Below, piece by piece: positions 8,488-18,231 of a DNA stretch of 64,000 nucleotides. The position numbers were made by a program, and so were the translations under genes. Source of the stretch: Desulfosediminicola ganghwensis (lineage in GTDB: Bacteria; Desulfobacterota; Desulfobulbia; Desulfobulbales; Desulfocapsaceae); the NCBI RefSeq assembly GCF_005116675.2, contig NZ_CP050699.1, positions 620,001-684,000 of the forward strand, written 5' to 3'. The notes beneath the pieces are model-generated. The model did not search any database. It was not told the DNA's origin and worked only from the letters and a program-made list of their open reading frames with translations. The stretch's first letter is position 1; the number at the start of each line of letters is the position of its first letter.

Positions 8488-8590
8488 TTATTGTGTCGAA
8501 CAATTGCCCGCTTCGACCTTTTTATGTTTGCCCCACCATTGAGGCATAAAAAAACACCTACGTGGCTCCTGCCAATAACCCCGGTTCCTG

Positions 8591-9427
8591 TTACCGTAAC
8601 TGGCCGAGGATCTCTTCGGCAAGGCCGGCCCGATCAAAATCATCCCGCAATCGGCTGAGCAGCCGCCGCAATCGACCGTGCGCCTGGTGGCGGTTAAGAC
8701 CGAGTAATTGACCTGCCTGGGTAACGTTCATTCCATCCTGATAACAAAGTTTCAGCAGCAGTTTTTCTTCAGGGTTGAGCTCTATCTGCAGAGAACAGAG
8801 CCGGTTCAAATCCCCCTCAACAACCTCTTCGGCAACATCGGTCATGATGGTGAAGAGCATCCGAAACATCTCTTCACGCTGTTGTCGCTCCAGTGTCTCT
8901 CTTGGTGGCGGGATTCTGCCATTATCATTTTGCTTGTTATCACCATCAGCATCAGCCTGCTCAAGCTCAACCTCGAGCCCCTGGTGAGCACCGCAATCAA
9001 CAACCTGCTGCCTGATTATCCAGGCAGCCTCTTCGATATCAACTCCGGGGTTTATTTCTCTGCTGTACCGGCTCTGCTGATCCATTGCGGCCACCGATTC
9101 GGCTATATCAAGACGCTCAAGACAGAGCAGTCGATACAGTTTCAACCAGAAACCACCAAGGTTTCGTATCCAGAGCGGAGCTCGTTTTCTGCCAAAGCGG
9201 CTCCGGGCAAAATCTTCGAGCAGTCGATAGCACACCGTTGCTATAAACGCTGAGAGATCAGCTTTCCCAGCATATTTCTTTAATCTGCTGCAATCGTCGG
9301 CGAGTAGCTTATCGACTACAAAGAGAGCCGCCTCCTCAGCGGTGGTCCCTTTACCAAAACGCCGCACGGCCAATACATCTATCAATTTCCAATGCGCCGT
9401 AATCTGTTTATTCCAGTCAATCACCAA
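8591..9427 (-). CDS. RNA polymerase sigma-70-family factor (ECF-like)
   Basis: A 278-residue sigma factor-like protein. The C-terminal helix-turn-helix (about 230-270: L-L-L-K-L-C-Y-Q-D-G-M, then TQAGQLLGLNRHQAHGRLRRLL) is a clear region 4. The N-terminal part, containing LSAFIATVCYRLLEDFAR, resembles region 2. An unusually long acidic linker (about 140-190) separates them. It precedes the anti-sigma gene and is divergent from a VWA lipoprotein gene, forming a likely envelope-signalling module. The frame opens at a TTG (9427), with a GTG one codon later; the start is uncertain. Confidence 0.75.
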   Translation of the reverse strand: MVIDWNKQITAHWKLIDVLAVRRFGKGTTAEEAALFVVDKLLADDCSRLKKYAGKADLSAFIATVCYRLLEDFARSRFGRKRAPLWIRNLGGFWLKLYRLLCLERLDIAESVAAMDQQSRYSREINPGVDIEEAAWIIRQQVVDCGAHQGLEVELEQADADGDNKQNDNGRIPPPRETLERQQREEMFRMLFTIMTDVAEEVVEGDLNRLCSLQIELNPEEKLLLKLCYQDGMNVTQAGQLLGLNRHQAHGRLRRLLSRLRDDFDRAGLAEEILGQLR

Positions 9428-9681
9428 GCTCCGCCATCCACATGCAGGTTTTCTTCAAACATTCTCACCGTCCCGGCCTTACGCCCGCAATTTTACACCG
9501 AATGACCGGATAATACAGAGATTTGTAGAGCTATCCATTTATTTTCTCAAAATATTTCTATTCAGACTGTTTTTTCCGACACATCTGTTCCTGTTTTCCG
9601 TCACCTCTGGAAATGCCTTTGTTAAAAGAAATCTTATTGGCCATACAACCGTCAAAATCAACCGTATTAAGGGAGGAGGTT

Positions 9682-11487
9682 ATGCAAAACGTTGAACAAT
9701 CAGCACCCGGCAAAAACTATCAACCAGGGAGAGTAAACAGGTTGGCCGTTATCGCATCATGCCTTGTTTTGTCGATCACAATCGGCTGTCACCGCTCAGC
9801 CATCGAAAACGACGAAGAGAAGAGACAAAGCTTGACCCAAACAGATGAAACCAGCCAAATTGAACCGGCCCTGCCACCACCAATTTCACCGCCTCAAACA
9901 CTCAATGATGTAGTAATTGAGACAAAAGGCACATTTGAGGCCAAAAGGCTTCATGAGTCTGAGCAGAGAGCTTTCGTCAATGCCGGGGCCGCCCCATACG
10001 GACATGACAGTTATCACCTTCCAGCTCCGGTGATAAATAATGAATCGTATAACGCACAAAAAGAGAATGGATTCATTGCCACCTCGAACGATCAACTCTC
10101 GACATTTGCAATTGATGTCGACACAGCCAGCTACGCCAATATCCGTCGTTTTCTAAATAGTGGTCAACTTCCACCCGTTGGCGCCGTACGGATAGAGGAG
10201 ATGATTAACTATTTCGATTATTCACTCTCCCCTCCCCAGGCAGAACCCTTTGCGATCCATGCCGAGCTTGGCAAAGCTCCATGGAACGAAAGCCATAATC
10301 TGCTGAAAATATCCTTAAAAGCCAAAGAGCTCGATGACAAAGAGCTGGCCCCATCGAATCTTGTTTTTCTGATAGACGTCTCCGGTTCCATGTCTCAGCC
10401 AAACAAGCTGCCACTGCTGCAGAAATCGTTATATATGCTGGTCGATCAACTTTCCGCCAAAGACCGGGTAACGATTGTAACCTATGCAGGATCTGACAGT
10501 ATCGTACTGCAGCCGACTGCCGGTGATAAAAAAGAACACATCCGGGAGGCAATCAACAGCCTGGCATCGGGCGGATCAACCCACGCCTCTTCAGGAATCC
10601 ATACAGCGTACCGACTTGCCGAACAGGCATACATGCCCGGCGGCAACAACCGGGTTATCCTCGCCTCGGATGGTGATTTTAACGTCGGCGTTACCAGCAG
10701 GGATGAACTTCAGGAGCTGATCCGAAACAAAAAAGAGAGCAACATCTATCTCACCGTGCTTGGTTTCGGCATGGGAAATTACGCTGACGACACCATGGAA
10801 CTTCTGGCCGACAGCGGCAACGGCAACTATGCATATATCGATTCTATTCTGGAGGCAAAAAAAGTTCTGGTCAAAGAACGTGCTTCCACCCTTTTCACCT
10901 TAGCCAGAGACGTAAAACTGCAGATAGAATTTAACCCTGAGATTGTTGGGGCCTACAGATTGCTCGGCTATGAAAACAGGTTGCTGGCCGATGAAGATTT
11001 CAATGACGACAGCAAGGACGCCGGGGAGATCGGGTTAGGGCATACGGTAACCGCCCTGTATGAGCTTATCCCGGCCGGGAACGCGGATCTGCCAGATGTC
11101 GACCCACTGAAATATAGCCTGACCTCCACCAGCACCGCGCCCAACCAGGTCGATAAAGGTGGCGGTTACAATAGCGAAGCCGCTACCATCAAACTCCGCT
11201 ACATCCTGCCTGGCAGCCCAGGTTCGGTAAAAAAAGAACTGGTCGTTAAAAATCATCCCAAAGAGCTTGCTGCAACCTCGGATGACTTTCGCTTCTCAGC
11301 CTCAGTTGCCGGGTTTGGCATGCTGTTGAAAAACTCAGAATATATCGGCAGCACAAACTATCAGCAACTACTGCTGCTCGCAAAAGGCTCCCGTGGCCCA
11401 GATGAAGAAGGATACCGGGCGGAATTTATCCGCCTGCTCGAAATGGCCAGCCTTATCAACCCGCCACCTGACATCCTGGTTGAGTAA
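9682..11487 (+). CDS. YfbK-like von Willebrand factor A lipoprotein
   Basis: A 601-residue predicted lipoprotein. The signal peptide ends in a lipobox-like SITIGC with Cys36. Next comes the vWF-type N-terminal domain (STFAIDVDTASYANIRRFL). The VWA domain carries a complete MIDAS motif, DVSGSMS, near residue 232, with later T and D residues (GGSTHASSG, ASDGDFNVG). The C-terminal part matches the DUF3520 region found with YfbK. Start ATG 9682 was chosen over 9613 because GGGAGGAGG lies four bases before it. It is divergent from the sigma/anti-sigma pair; in other bacteria such VWA proteins often sit beside ECF sigma factors. Its ligand is unknown. Confidence 0.85.
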   Translation: MQNVEQSAPGKNYQPGRVNRLAVIASCLVLSITIGCHRSAIENDEEKRQSLTQTDETSQIEPALPPPISPPQTLNDVVIETKGTFEAKRLHESEQRAFVNAGAAPYGHDSYHLPAPVINNESYNAQKENGFIATSNDQLSTFAIDVDTASYANIRRFLNSGQLPPVGAVRIEEMINYFDYSLSPPQAEPFAIHAELGKAPWNESHNLLKISLKAKELDDKELAPSNLVFLIDVSGSMSQPNKLPLLQKSLYMLVDQLSAKDRVTIVTYAGSDSIVLQPTAGDKKEHIREAINSLASGGSTHASSGIHTAYRLAEQAYMPGGNNRVILASDGDFNVGVTSRDELQELIRNKKESNIYLTVLGFGMGNYADDTMELLADSGNGNYAYIDSILEAKKVLVKERASTLFTLARDVKLQIEFNPEIVGAYRLLGYENRLLADEDFNDDSKDAGEIGLGHTVTALYELIPAGNADLPDVDPLKYSLTSTSTAPNQVDKGGGYNSEAATIKLRYILPGSPGSVKKELVVKNHPKELAATSDDFRFSASVAGFGMLLKNSEYIGSTNYQQLLLLAKGSRGPDEEGYRAEFIRLLEMASLINPPPDILVE

Positions 11488-11496
11488 GTAAAAAAA

Positions 11497-11533
11497 CTTC
11501 CAGCCGCAATGTACCGGCGGCTGGAAGACTTTT
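11497..11533 (+). terminator. Terminator after the VWA lipoprotein gene
   Basis: CTTCCAGCCG (11497-11506) pairs perfectly with CGGCTGGAAG (11518-11527), followed by ACTTTTCGCCTCTTTTA. It starts 10 bases after the stop. Confidence 0.8.
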
Positions 11534-11720
11534 CGCCTCTTTTATTTAGCTGCAAATTGTCACAGCGTTATACGCCCCAAAAAGCCCTTTACTAATTCCT
11601 TTTACGCCTATATCCTTCTAGAAAAGCGACATTTTTCATTCAGAGAAACAATCTCTTTACTGCTTTTTTCCCTGTAATTCACAGCTAAGATTACACCGGC
11701 CAAAGCCGGGAGGAGCGCTT

Positions 11721-12005
11721 ATGACAGTAAAAATTTTCATAAGACGTAAAGTGGCTGCCAACAACATTCTTGAACTCACTGTACTACTAAAAAAATTACG
11801 GGCTCTCACGCTGAGCCAGCCCGGTTATATTTACGGCGAGACCTTGCGACGCCTGGATCAGGATAATGAGTGTCTGGTCATCAGCACCTGGCGCTCCCTG
11901 GAAGACTGGGATAACTGGTTTCAGAACGATGAGCGGGTGGCTATTCAGCAGCAAATCGACGAACTCCTCGGTGAAACTACCGAATACGCCATCTATGAGG
12001 TGTGA
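11721..12005 (+). CDS. Antibiotic biosynthesis monooxygenase (ABM) domain protein
   Basis: A 94-residue single-domain protein of the dimeric ferredoxin-like ABM fold. It contains the common pattern QPGYIYGETLRR, then CLVISTWRSLEDWDNW, the conserved W-x-S/D-x-x-x-W strand-helix. Family members include small monooxygenases and haem-degrading proteins, but many are uncharacterised; no catalytic assignment is possible. GGGAGGAG precedes the start. It lies upstream of oadG in the same direction with a gap of about 280 bases, so co-transcription is possible but not shown. Confidence 0.75.
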   Translation: MTVKIFIRRKVAANNILELTVLLKKLRALTLSQPGYIYGETLRRLDQDNECLVISTWRSLEDWDNWFQNDERVAIQQQIDELLGETTEYAIYEV

Positions 12006-12283
12006 GCTACCGTTAGAGGGGCGGGCGAATATACCCCACACGAAACCCTGCCCCAGCACCTTTATTTTATTGATTTCATTTCTTTCAAGCAGAAATGTTT
12101 CAAACCCATGTAAGCTGTCAGGCTCCTGACAGAAATCAGCTCCCACCTCTGTGTTACATCAGTAAATCTGATTAATCCAATTATTCTAATGCATTTGTCC
12201 GGCCCCTATGCATGGTGTACATTGACCTCCTGCGGTTTATTTTTTATACCAGTCAACCCTTCAACAGGAGGAGGTGTACGCTG

Positions 12284-12547
12284 ATGATAATTGAAGGTGT
12301 CAAGCTGATGTTTGTGGGCATGACTACGGTCGTGTTGTTTCTGCTCTTCATGATCCTGCTGATCCAACTGGTGTCCCGTCTGACCCGTGAGGCCACCGCC
12401 AGAGAGCTTGCAGCAATCAAACTGGAGAGGGAGCTTCTGGCACGAAGCAAAAAAGAAAAGGCGGCCTCAAGTGATGCTGATGAAGACATCGCCGTAATCG
12501 CTGCCGCTGTGGCGGCGTTCGAGGCAGAGAAGTTTGCATGCAGTTGA
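12284..12547 (+). CDS. oadG: Sodium-pump decarboxylase gamma subunit (OadG family)
   Basis: An 87-residue membrane anchor of the Na+-translocating decarboxylase. One N-terminal membrane helix (LMFVGMTTVVLFLLFMILL, about 9-27) with the typical G-M-x-x-V-x-x-F-L pattern is followed by a charged cytoplasmic tail that in the family binds the alpha subunit. AGGAGGAGG precedes the ATG at 12284; an upstream in-frame start at 12212 lacks such a site. First gene of oadG-oadA-oadB. Confidence 0.88.
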   Translation: MIIEGVKLMFVGMTTVVLFLLFMILLIQLVSRLTREATARELAAIKLERELLARSKKEKAASSDADEDIAVIAAAVAAFEAEKFACS

Positions 12548-12633
12548 GCTCGACTCCTGAAACTCACTGACCGGCAAGGTCAAAATTTTCAGGAAATGTT
12601 GTAAGAGATAAAACCTAAAGCGAGGAGAGTAAC

Positions 12634-14421
12634 GTGGGCAAGAAAGTAATCAAATTCATGGATACATCCTTCAGGGATGGATTCCAATCTGTTTTCGGCG
12701 CAAGAGTTCTCACAGACGATTTTCTTCCGGCAGTAAAAGCTTCCGTTGAAGCTGGTATCGACAACATCGAAGCTGGCGGCGGTGCCAGATTTCAAAGCCT
12801 GTTCTTCTACTGTGGTGAGTCCGCATTCGACATGATGGACCGTTTCCGTGCGGAAGTCGGCCCGGACGTAGCTCTCCAGACTCTCGCCCGCGGCATCAAC
12901 GTCGTCGCGCTCAGCCAGTGTCCACGTGATATCATCGATCTGCATGCCAAGATGTTCAAGAAGCACGGTATCACCACCATCCGTAACTTCGACGCCTTGA
13001 ATGATATGCGCAACCTGGAGTATTCCGGCGAGCGTATTGACCACCACGGGCTCAATCACCAGATCGTTATCTCCATGATGGAACTGCCTCCAGGCTGTTC
13101 CGGTGCGCATGATCCCGAGTTTTACATCGATCGCCTCAAGCAGATTCTCGCTGCCGGTATCCCATTCCACTCCATCTGCTTCAAGGATGCCTCCGGAACA
13201 TGCAACCCGAATAAAGTTTATGAAACTGTAAAAGCTGCCCGTAAGATTGTTTCCGAAGACACCACCCTCTGGTTCCACACCCATGATACAGCAGGTATTG
13301 GCCTGAGCCAGAACATGGCGGCCATCCAAGGTGGTATCGACGGTATCGATCTTGCCAAGACCCCGGTTTCCGGTGGTACCTGTCAGCCCGACATCCTCTC
13401 CATGATGCATATCCTGAAGGGCACCGACTACACCCTCGATATGGATTACAAGAAGATACTGGTTGCTGTGGAAGCCTTCGAGGAAGCAATGAAGGATTAC
13501 TTCTTCCCGCCGGAAGCAAAGATGATCCACCCCAACGTTACCCTGTCACCAATGCCTGGTGGGGCACTTACCGCCAACACCATGATGATGCGTGACACCG
13601 GCACCCTGCATCTCTATGCCGATGTTATCAAAGAGATGAGTGAAGTTGTGGCCCGTGGTGGTTTCGGTACCTCCGTTACTCCTGTTTCCCAGTTCTACTT
13701 CCAGCAGGCGTATCTCAACGTTACCCAGGGCAAGTGGAAGAAGATCAACCCAAGCTACGGCAACATGGTACTCGGCTACTTTGGCCGCACCCCTGTCCCT
13801 GCAGATCCGGAGATCGTCAAACTTGCCTCCGAGCAGCTTGGAAAGCCGGTCTTCACAGAAGATCCTCTCGATATCCTCGAAGATGGCATCCCCAAAGCAA
13901 CCAAGATCCTGGAAGAGAACAACCTGCCGGTCAATGATGAAAACATCTTCATCATCGCCAGCTGTGAGTCCAAGGGTCTCGACTTCCTGCTTGGCAATGC
14001 CAAGGTCAATGTGCGTAAGATCAGCGACGAGAAGCCTGAGGAGAAAAAACCTGCCAAAGCAGCCGCAGCTCCTGCCGCTGCACCGATGGGACCGCGCAAC
14101 TACACCATTACTGTCAACAACCGTCCATACAACGTGAGCGTCAGCGAGGCCGGTGGCGTTCAGGCCGTTCCTGCCGCAGCAGCCGCTGCCCCGGCACCTG
14201 CAGCAGAGGGTGAGGATGTCGATGCTCCGACCCCGGGCAATGTCCTGAAGGTCCTGGTAGCAGTGGGTGATAGCGTCAAGAAAGACCAGCCTATCGTGGT
14301 TATGGAAGCGATGAAGATGGAGTCTGACGTTAAAGCTCCTGCAGATGGCAAAATTACCGCCCTGCACGTAGCTGTTGGCGACACCGTTCAGACCGGCGAA
14401 CCGCTGGTGACCATCGCTTAA
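12634..14421 (+). CDS. oadA: Oxaloacetate/pyruvate carboxyltransferase alpha subunit with biotin domain
   Basis: Cytoplasmic alpha subunit, 595 residues. The N-terminal carboxyltransferase TIM barrel begins with [11 protein letters not shown], the family's DTTLRDAHQS-like motif. It also has [13 protein letters not shown], with the catalytic Lys/Asp region, and [11 protein letters not shown], whose His residues bind the metal. A PYC/OadA domain follows (about 300-460), then an Ala/Pro linker and a biotinyl domain with EAMKMES, biotin on Lys561. Known members transfer CO2 from oxaloacetate to biotin. A transcarboxylase role is also possible in propionate-metabolising relatives. GTG start after GAGGAG. 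The gene is framed by oadG and oadB, so a Na+-pumping decarboxylase is the better reading. Confidence 0.93.
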   Translation: MGKKVIKFMDTSFRDGFQSVFGARVLTDDFLPAVKASVEAGIDNIEAGGGARFQSLFFYCGESAFDMMDRFRAEVGPDVALQTLARGINVVALSQCPRDIIDLHAKMFKKHGITTIRNFDALNDMRNLEYSGERIDHHGLNHQIVISMMELPPGCSGAHDPEFYIDRLKQILAAGIPFHSICFKDASGTCNPNKVYETVKAARKIVSEDTTLWFHTHDTAGIGLSQNMAAIQGGIDGIDLAKTPVSGGTCQPDILSMMHILKGTDYTLDMDYKKILVAVEAFEEAMKDYFFPPEAKMIHPNVTLSPMPGGALTANTMMMRDTGTLHLYADVIKEMSEVVARGGFGTSVTPVSQFYFQQAYLNVTQGKWKKINPSYGNMVLGYFGRTPVPADPEIVKLASEQLGKPVFTEDPLDILEDGIPKATKILEENNLPVNDENIFIIASCESKGLDFLLGNAKVNVRKISDEKPEEKKPAKAAAAPAAAPMGPRNYTITVNNRPYNVSVSEAGGVQAVPAAAAAAPAPAAEGEDVDAPTPGNVLKVLVAVGDSVKKDQPIVVMEAMKMESDVKAPADGKITALHVAVGDTVQTGEPLVTIA

Positions 14422-14498
14422 GAGACACTTCCGGTAATAACAGAATCCCGGCTCTGGTCGGGATTCGATACTCTGTCGTCTATGATTTGGATAGCAAT

Positions 14499-16013
14499 AT
14501 GAAAATACGATTGCTCATACTCTCTGTACTATTGGCCGCCCTCGCATTTGCCGGCAGTGCCTTAGCCACAGACAGGACGGTGGATATAGTGTCTCCAGCT
14601 GATGCCAAAGTTGTCCGGATTTTTTTTGAACCCGGAGACTATATCTACAGCGGTGACAAGATAGCCACCCTCAAAAGGGAAGATGGAAATGTTATCAAGT
14701 TGCGGGCCGGCCTTGCCGGGCAACTTGAGACACTGACCATCAAGGAATACGATAAAATTCATACAGGGGATGTAATCGGCACCTTTCAGCCTTCCGCAGT
14801 CGTTGCCGACATGCCAGGCAGTACATTGACCACTGAGCTTCCATCAATCTCCGAGCTCGCCGTAAATCTCTATAAAACCACCGGTCTCTATGGGATCATC
14901 GATGGCCAGCAGAACAAAGACTGGACGGTAGGCATCGGCCGGGTATTGATGATTTGTGTCGGCCTGCTGCTGCTCTACCTTGGTATCTTCCGACAGTTTG
15001 AACCGCTGCTGTTGATACCTATCGGATTTGGTGCTATTCTTTCCAACATTCCAATGGCCGGCATTGCCGAACCTGGCGGAATCCTGTTCTATATCTATGA
15101 AGTCGGTATCATGACAGGTATCTTCCCCCTGATCATCTTCATGGGTGTGGGCGCACTTACCGATTTCGGCCCAATGATCGCCAATCCCAAGACAATTCTG
15201 CTCGGTGGTGCCGCCCAGTTCGGTATTTTCACTACTCTGCTTGGCGCATTGATGCTCACTGACATGGTATCGGGAATCAATTTCTCACTGCGTGATGCTG
15301 CCGCTATCGGTATTATCGGCGGTGCAGACGGCCCGACGGCAATCTTCCTCTCCAGTCAGCTCTCTCCACGATTGCTTGGTTCCATCGCAATCGCAGCCTA
15401 CTCCTATATGGCGCTGGTACCGATTATTCAGCCGCCGATCATGAAGTTGCTGACCAGCAAGGAAGAGCGCGAAATTAAGATGGTTCAGCTCAGGCACGTC
15501 TCGAAGATCGAAAAGATCATTCTGCCGTTGCTGGTGCTTGGTATCTGTGCGGTTCTCTTGCCATCAGCCGCACCGCTGATCGGTATGTTCATGCTGGGCA
15601 ACCTGGCTAAGGAGTGTGGCGTTATCGACCGCCTCTCCGATACCATCAAGAACTCGCTGATGTATACCGTCACCATCTTTCTTGGTCTTGGTGTGGGCTC
15701 CAAACTTTCTGCGGACAAGTTCCTCAACATCGAGACCCTCGGTATTCTCGCTCTCGGTATGATTGCTTTCGCGATCGGCACCGCCACTGGCGTGCTTATC
15801 GCCAAGATGATGAACAAGATGTCCAAGACCCCGATCAATCCACTGATCGGTGCCGCAGGTGTTTCCGCTGTGCCAATGGCTGCCCGTGTTGTCAACAAGG
15901 TCGGCCTGGAGGCAAATCCACAGAATCACCTGATCATGCATGCCATGGGTGCCAACGTCTCCGGCGTTATCGGCTCCGCAGTGGCAGCAGGCGTTTTGCT
16001 GGCTCTCCTCTAA
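14499..16013 (+). CDS. oadB: Na+-translocating decarboxylase beta subunit with exported N-terminal barrel domain
   Basis: Membrane subunit that decarboxylates carboxybiotin and pumps Na+, 504 residues against about 380-430 for most OadB. The C-terminal 370 residues are a canonical beta subunit: [25 protein letters not shown], and the C-terminal [15 protein letters not shown]. The extra N-terminus is a signal-peptide-like segment ending SALA, then about 80 residues resembling a biotinyl/lipoyl barrel ([20 protein letters not shown], later GLAGQLETL). The lysine hairpin (MKM) is replaced by KREDGNVI, so no biotin can be attached. ATG 14499 was chosen over TTG 14487. It follows oadA by 77 bases and ends at a strong terminator. 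Confidence 0.9.
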   Translation: MKIRLLILSVLLAALAFAGSALATDRTVDIVSPADAKVVRIFFEPGDYIYSGDKIATLKREDGNVIKLRAGLAGQLETLTIKEYDKIHTGDVIGTFQPSAVVADMPGSTLTTELPSISELAVNLYKTTGLYGIIDGQQNKDWTVGIGRVLMICVGLLLLYLGIFRQFEPLLLIPIGFGAILSNIPMAGIAEPGGILFYIYEVGIMTGIFPLIIFMGVGALTDFGPMIANPKTILLGGAAQFGIFTTLLGALMLTDMVSGINFSLRDAAAIGIIGGADGPTAIFLSSQLSPRLLGSIAIAAYSYMALVPIIQPPIMKLLTSKEEREIKMVQLRHVSKIEKIILPLLVLGICAVLLPSAAPLIGMFMLGNLAKECGVIDRLSDTIKNSLMYTVTIFLGLGVGSKLSADKFLNIETLGILALGMIAFAIGTATGVLIAKMMNKMSKTPINPLIGAAGVSAVPMAARVVNKVGLEANPQNHLIMHAMGANVSGVIGSAVAAGVLLALL

Positions 16014-16040
16014 CTGTTTAAACAACAACATCCAGCAAAC

Positions 16041-16081
16041 AAAGGGGGCTGCCTTTTATCAAGGTCAGCCCCCTTTTGATA
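16041..16081 (+). terminator. Terminator of the oad operon
   Basis: AAAGGGGGCTG (16041-16051) pairs with CAGCCCCCTTT (16066-16076), an 11-base perfect stem ending in TTTTGATATTTT. It lies 28 bases after oadB. Confidence 0.9.
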
Positions 16082-16339
16082 TTTTAGTACCAGCCCAATC
16101 GTTAGGTGCATTCAAGAGAATTCATCAAATTCCCCTCAATTAAAAGGCTGAATATTGCTCAAAACATAGCACTATGCAAAGCCTTTGCTTCACCGGCAAG
16201 TCAAACTATTGTTACCTTGTAGCGCTTGTATAGCTGCTGTCTCTCCTTAATATTTCAAGCAGGATGCTCTCAACATCACAGGACAAAGCCCAACCTGTTC
16301 CAGGACAGACACGGACTGAAGCTGAAGTTTAATTGAGAT

Positions 16340-16376
16340 AACCGGACTGCCTGAAGAGAGGTCATCCGGTTTTTTT
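16340..16376 (+). terminator. Orphan rho-independent terminator
   Basis: AACCGGA (16340-16346) and TCCGGTT (16365-16371) form the base of a stem followed by TTTTT, with further partial pairing inside. No gene ends before it, so it suggests a short non-coding transcript. Confidence 0.6.
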
Positions 16377-16590
16377 CTATTACTTCAAACCGACATGCAC
16401 CAGGGCACTAAAAGTGCTTAATCGCTAATAATCTGCGATACCTCGTCAGTACAATATGTGAGATCCGAATGTTTACCTGCAATTATGCGTGCAACAGCAA
16501 TAGCAACCCGATCCTCGGATAGAAATCCAGGGTGAGCGCGAAAATGGGTGGGAACTGAGTGTCATAGCCTAACAAAACGAGGAACTCCTG

Positions 16591-17628
16591 ATGGATGAAC
16601 AACAAATCCGACAAGCCTTACAGGCAGTTATACATCCAAAGTTGAAAAAGAGTCTCATCGATATCGGCATGATTCGAAATATCTCAATACACGATGATGT
16701 TGTCACTCTCAACCTGGCACTCAAAAGCAAACGATCCCCTTTAAAAAATGTATTCATACGCCAAATTGAAAAGGCGCTGGTAGGTTTACCGGGAATTTCC
16801 GCTGTGCAGGTAGACGTCATAGCCTTATGTCATGAAGAGTTTCATCAATTGTTCCCCAGGGCTCCGTTAAAGGGTGTTGAAAAAGTAAAACAATTTCTGG
16901 CTGTAGCAAGCGGCAAGGGAGGTGTCGGCAAAACTACGATCGCCGTTAATGTGGCTTTGGCTCTTGCGCAGCAGGGATATCTTGTAGGGCTTCTTGATGC
17001 TGATGTGTATGGCCCAAGTCTTCCTGTGATGATGGGGATTTCTGAAGCATTAGAGATGAAAGACAACATGATCATCCCCAAAGAAAAGCATGGCTTGAGG
17101 GTAATGTCGCTGGGAATGACCACTGGCCGGAACGAAGCGTTTATCTGGCGGGGACCACTTGTCTCCAAAATGATTCATCAGTTGCTGGACCAGGTAGCCT
17201 GGGGTGAACTCGATTACCTGGTTATTGACCTTCCACCTGGAACCGGTGACCCATCAATTGCCATTGCCAATGCTCTTCCCCACTGTTCAATCTTAATGGT
17301 AACGACTCCCCAGGAAGTGGCCTTGGCAGATGTCCGGCGGGCTATTGAGCTCTTTCGTAAAACAGGGCAACCTTTTGTTGGGCTGGTTGAAAATATGTCC
17401 TATTTTCTTTGTGAACACTCAGCAAAACCGATTGAGATATTTGGCCATGGGGGCGGAGAACAACTCAGCAAAGAGACAGGATTCCCCTTGCTGGGCACCC
17501 TGCCCATTGACCTTGAACTTCAACAGAGCGGTGACTCTGGCATTCCATTGCTGGTATCATCCGAAGGCTCTGCATCTGTTGATGTTTTTCAGAAAATAGC
17601 AAAGAGAATAGCCGATCAGACACAATGA
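16591..17628 (+). CDS. Mrp/ApbC-family Fe-S carrier ATPase with incomplete CxxC
   Basis: A 345-residue P-loop ATPase of the Mrp/NBP35 family, which transfers Fe-S clusters to apoproteins. Residues 1-90 form the MIP18/DUF59 domain. The ATPase part has the deviant Walker A SGKGGVGKTT (Lys114), DADVYGPSLP, and VIDLPPGTGD. The family's cluster-binding motif ENMSYFxCPHC reads ENMSYFLCEHS here (C274, S277), so the second cysteine is absent; this is the main oddity. The C-terminal LGTLPIDLELQQSGDSGIP is typical. It lies 128 bases upstream of the DsrC-like gene in the same direction. Start ATG 16591 follows CGAGGAAC. Confidence 0.9.
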   Translation: MDEQQIRQALQAVIHPKLKKSLIDIGMIRNISIHDDVVTLNLALKSKRSPLKNVFIRQIEKALVGLPGISAVQVDVIALCHEEFHQLFPRAPLKGVEKVKQFLAVASGKGGVGKTTIAVNVALALAQQGYLVGLLDADVYGPSLPVMMGISEALEMKDNMIIPKEKHGLRVMSLGMTTGRNEAFIWRGPLVSKMIHQLLDQVAWGELDYLVIDLPPGTGDPSIAIANALPHCSILMVTTPQEVALADVRRAIELFRKTGQPFVGLVENMSYFLCEHSAKPIEIFGHGGGEQLSKETGFPLLGTLPIDLELQQSGDSGIPLLVSSEGSASVDVFQKIAKRIADQTQ

Positions 17629-17756
17629 CTACCTACTCCCCTCAACCAAGCAAGATGACGGGCAGATTGGATGTATATCCGGGTGGTAAAGGCAAGGTGC
17701 ATACCCCGTGATCCATCCTCCCCCACATCTACGACAACTGAATGGAGGAAAGTACA

Positions 17757-18107
17757 ATGACTCAACTGGAATGTGCAGGAAAGAACGTCACCATTGATAA
17801 CGATGGATTTCTAACGAACATTGATGACTGGAATGAGGACGTGGCCAGAGTACTCGCCAAACGTGAGGGGGTAGATGAACTGGATGATCATCAGATAGAA
17901 ATTATCAAATTTATGCGGGAGTATTACAAGAAGTTTCAGGCATTTCCTATATTAAATTATGTTTGCAAGAATGTGCATCAGCCCAAAAACTGCGTCAGCG
18001 AAGCGTTTGTCAACCCGATCAAAGCCTGGAAAATTGCCGGACTTCCACAAGCCTCACATATCAATTTTGAAACCGTTGATGGGGAACATTATGTATTGGA
18101 TATCTGA
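17757..18107 (+). CDS. DsrC/TusE-family protein lacking the redox cysteines
   Basis: A 116-residue member of the DsrC/TusE fold. Recognisable parts are GFLTNIDDWNEDVA, then LDDHQIEIIKFMREYY, and the end helix KAWKIAGLPQ. True DsrC ends GACKVAGLPKPTGCV, with two cysteines that form the trisulfide or persulfide. Here the first is Trp91 and the last is absent, and about 15 extra residues follow (to HYVLDI). It therefore cannot do DsrC or TusE sulfur chemistry. Cysteine-less homologues have been proposed to be regulatory. The start has a GGAGG Shine-Dalgarno (17744-17748). It follows mrp, hinting at a sulfur or Fe-S link. Confidence 0.85.
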   Translation: MTQLECAGKNVTIDNDGFLTNIDDWNEDVARVLAKREGVDELDDHQIEIIKFMREYYKKFQAFPILNYVCKNVHQPKNCVSEAFVNPIKAWKIAGLPQASHINFETVDGEHYVLDI

Positions 18108-18231
18108 TAATCAGACGGAAGATTGATAGCCATGAACTTGTGGAGAAGCGGCTGAAGGATCAGGTGCAGCCAACAGCGCCCTTCATTTTTCAGGAAAATA
18201 TCAGAGACCCGGTTCGTGGCCGACAGGGGTT

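Larger units (their letters stand above)
16014..16590. other. 577-base stretch between oadB and mrp
   Basis: It holds the oad terminator and a second plus-strand terminator (16340-16376) about 260 bases further on with no gene before it; the DNA between them could encode a small RNA. The remainder is the presumed leader of mrp. No tRNA or coding frame was recognised. Confidence 0.55.

Noticed and set aside
12589-13530. Long ORF (313 codons) antisense to oadA
   Set aside because: The plus-strand frame encodes a clear carboxyltransferase with catalytic motifs; the antisense frame has no domain or ribosome-binding site and results from the codon bias of the real gene.
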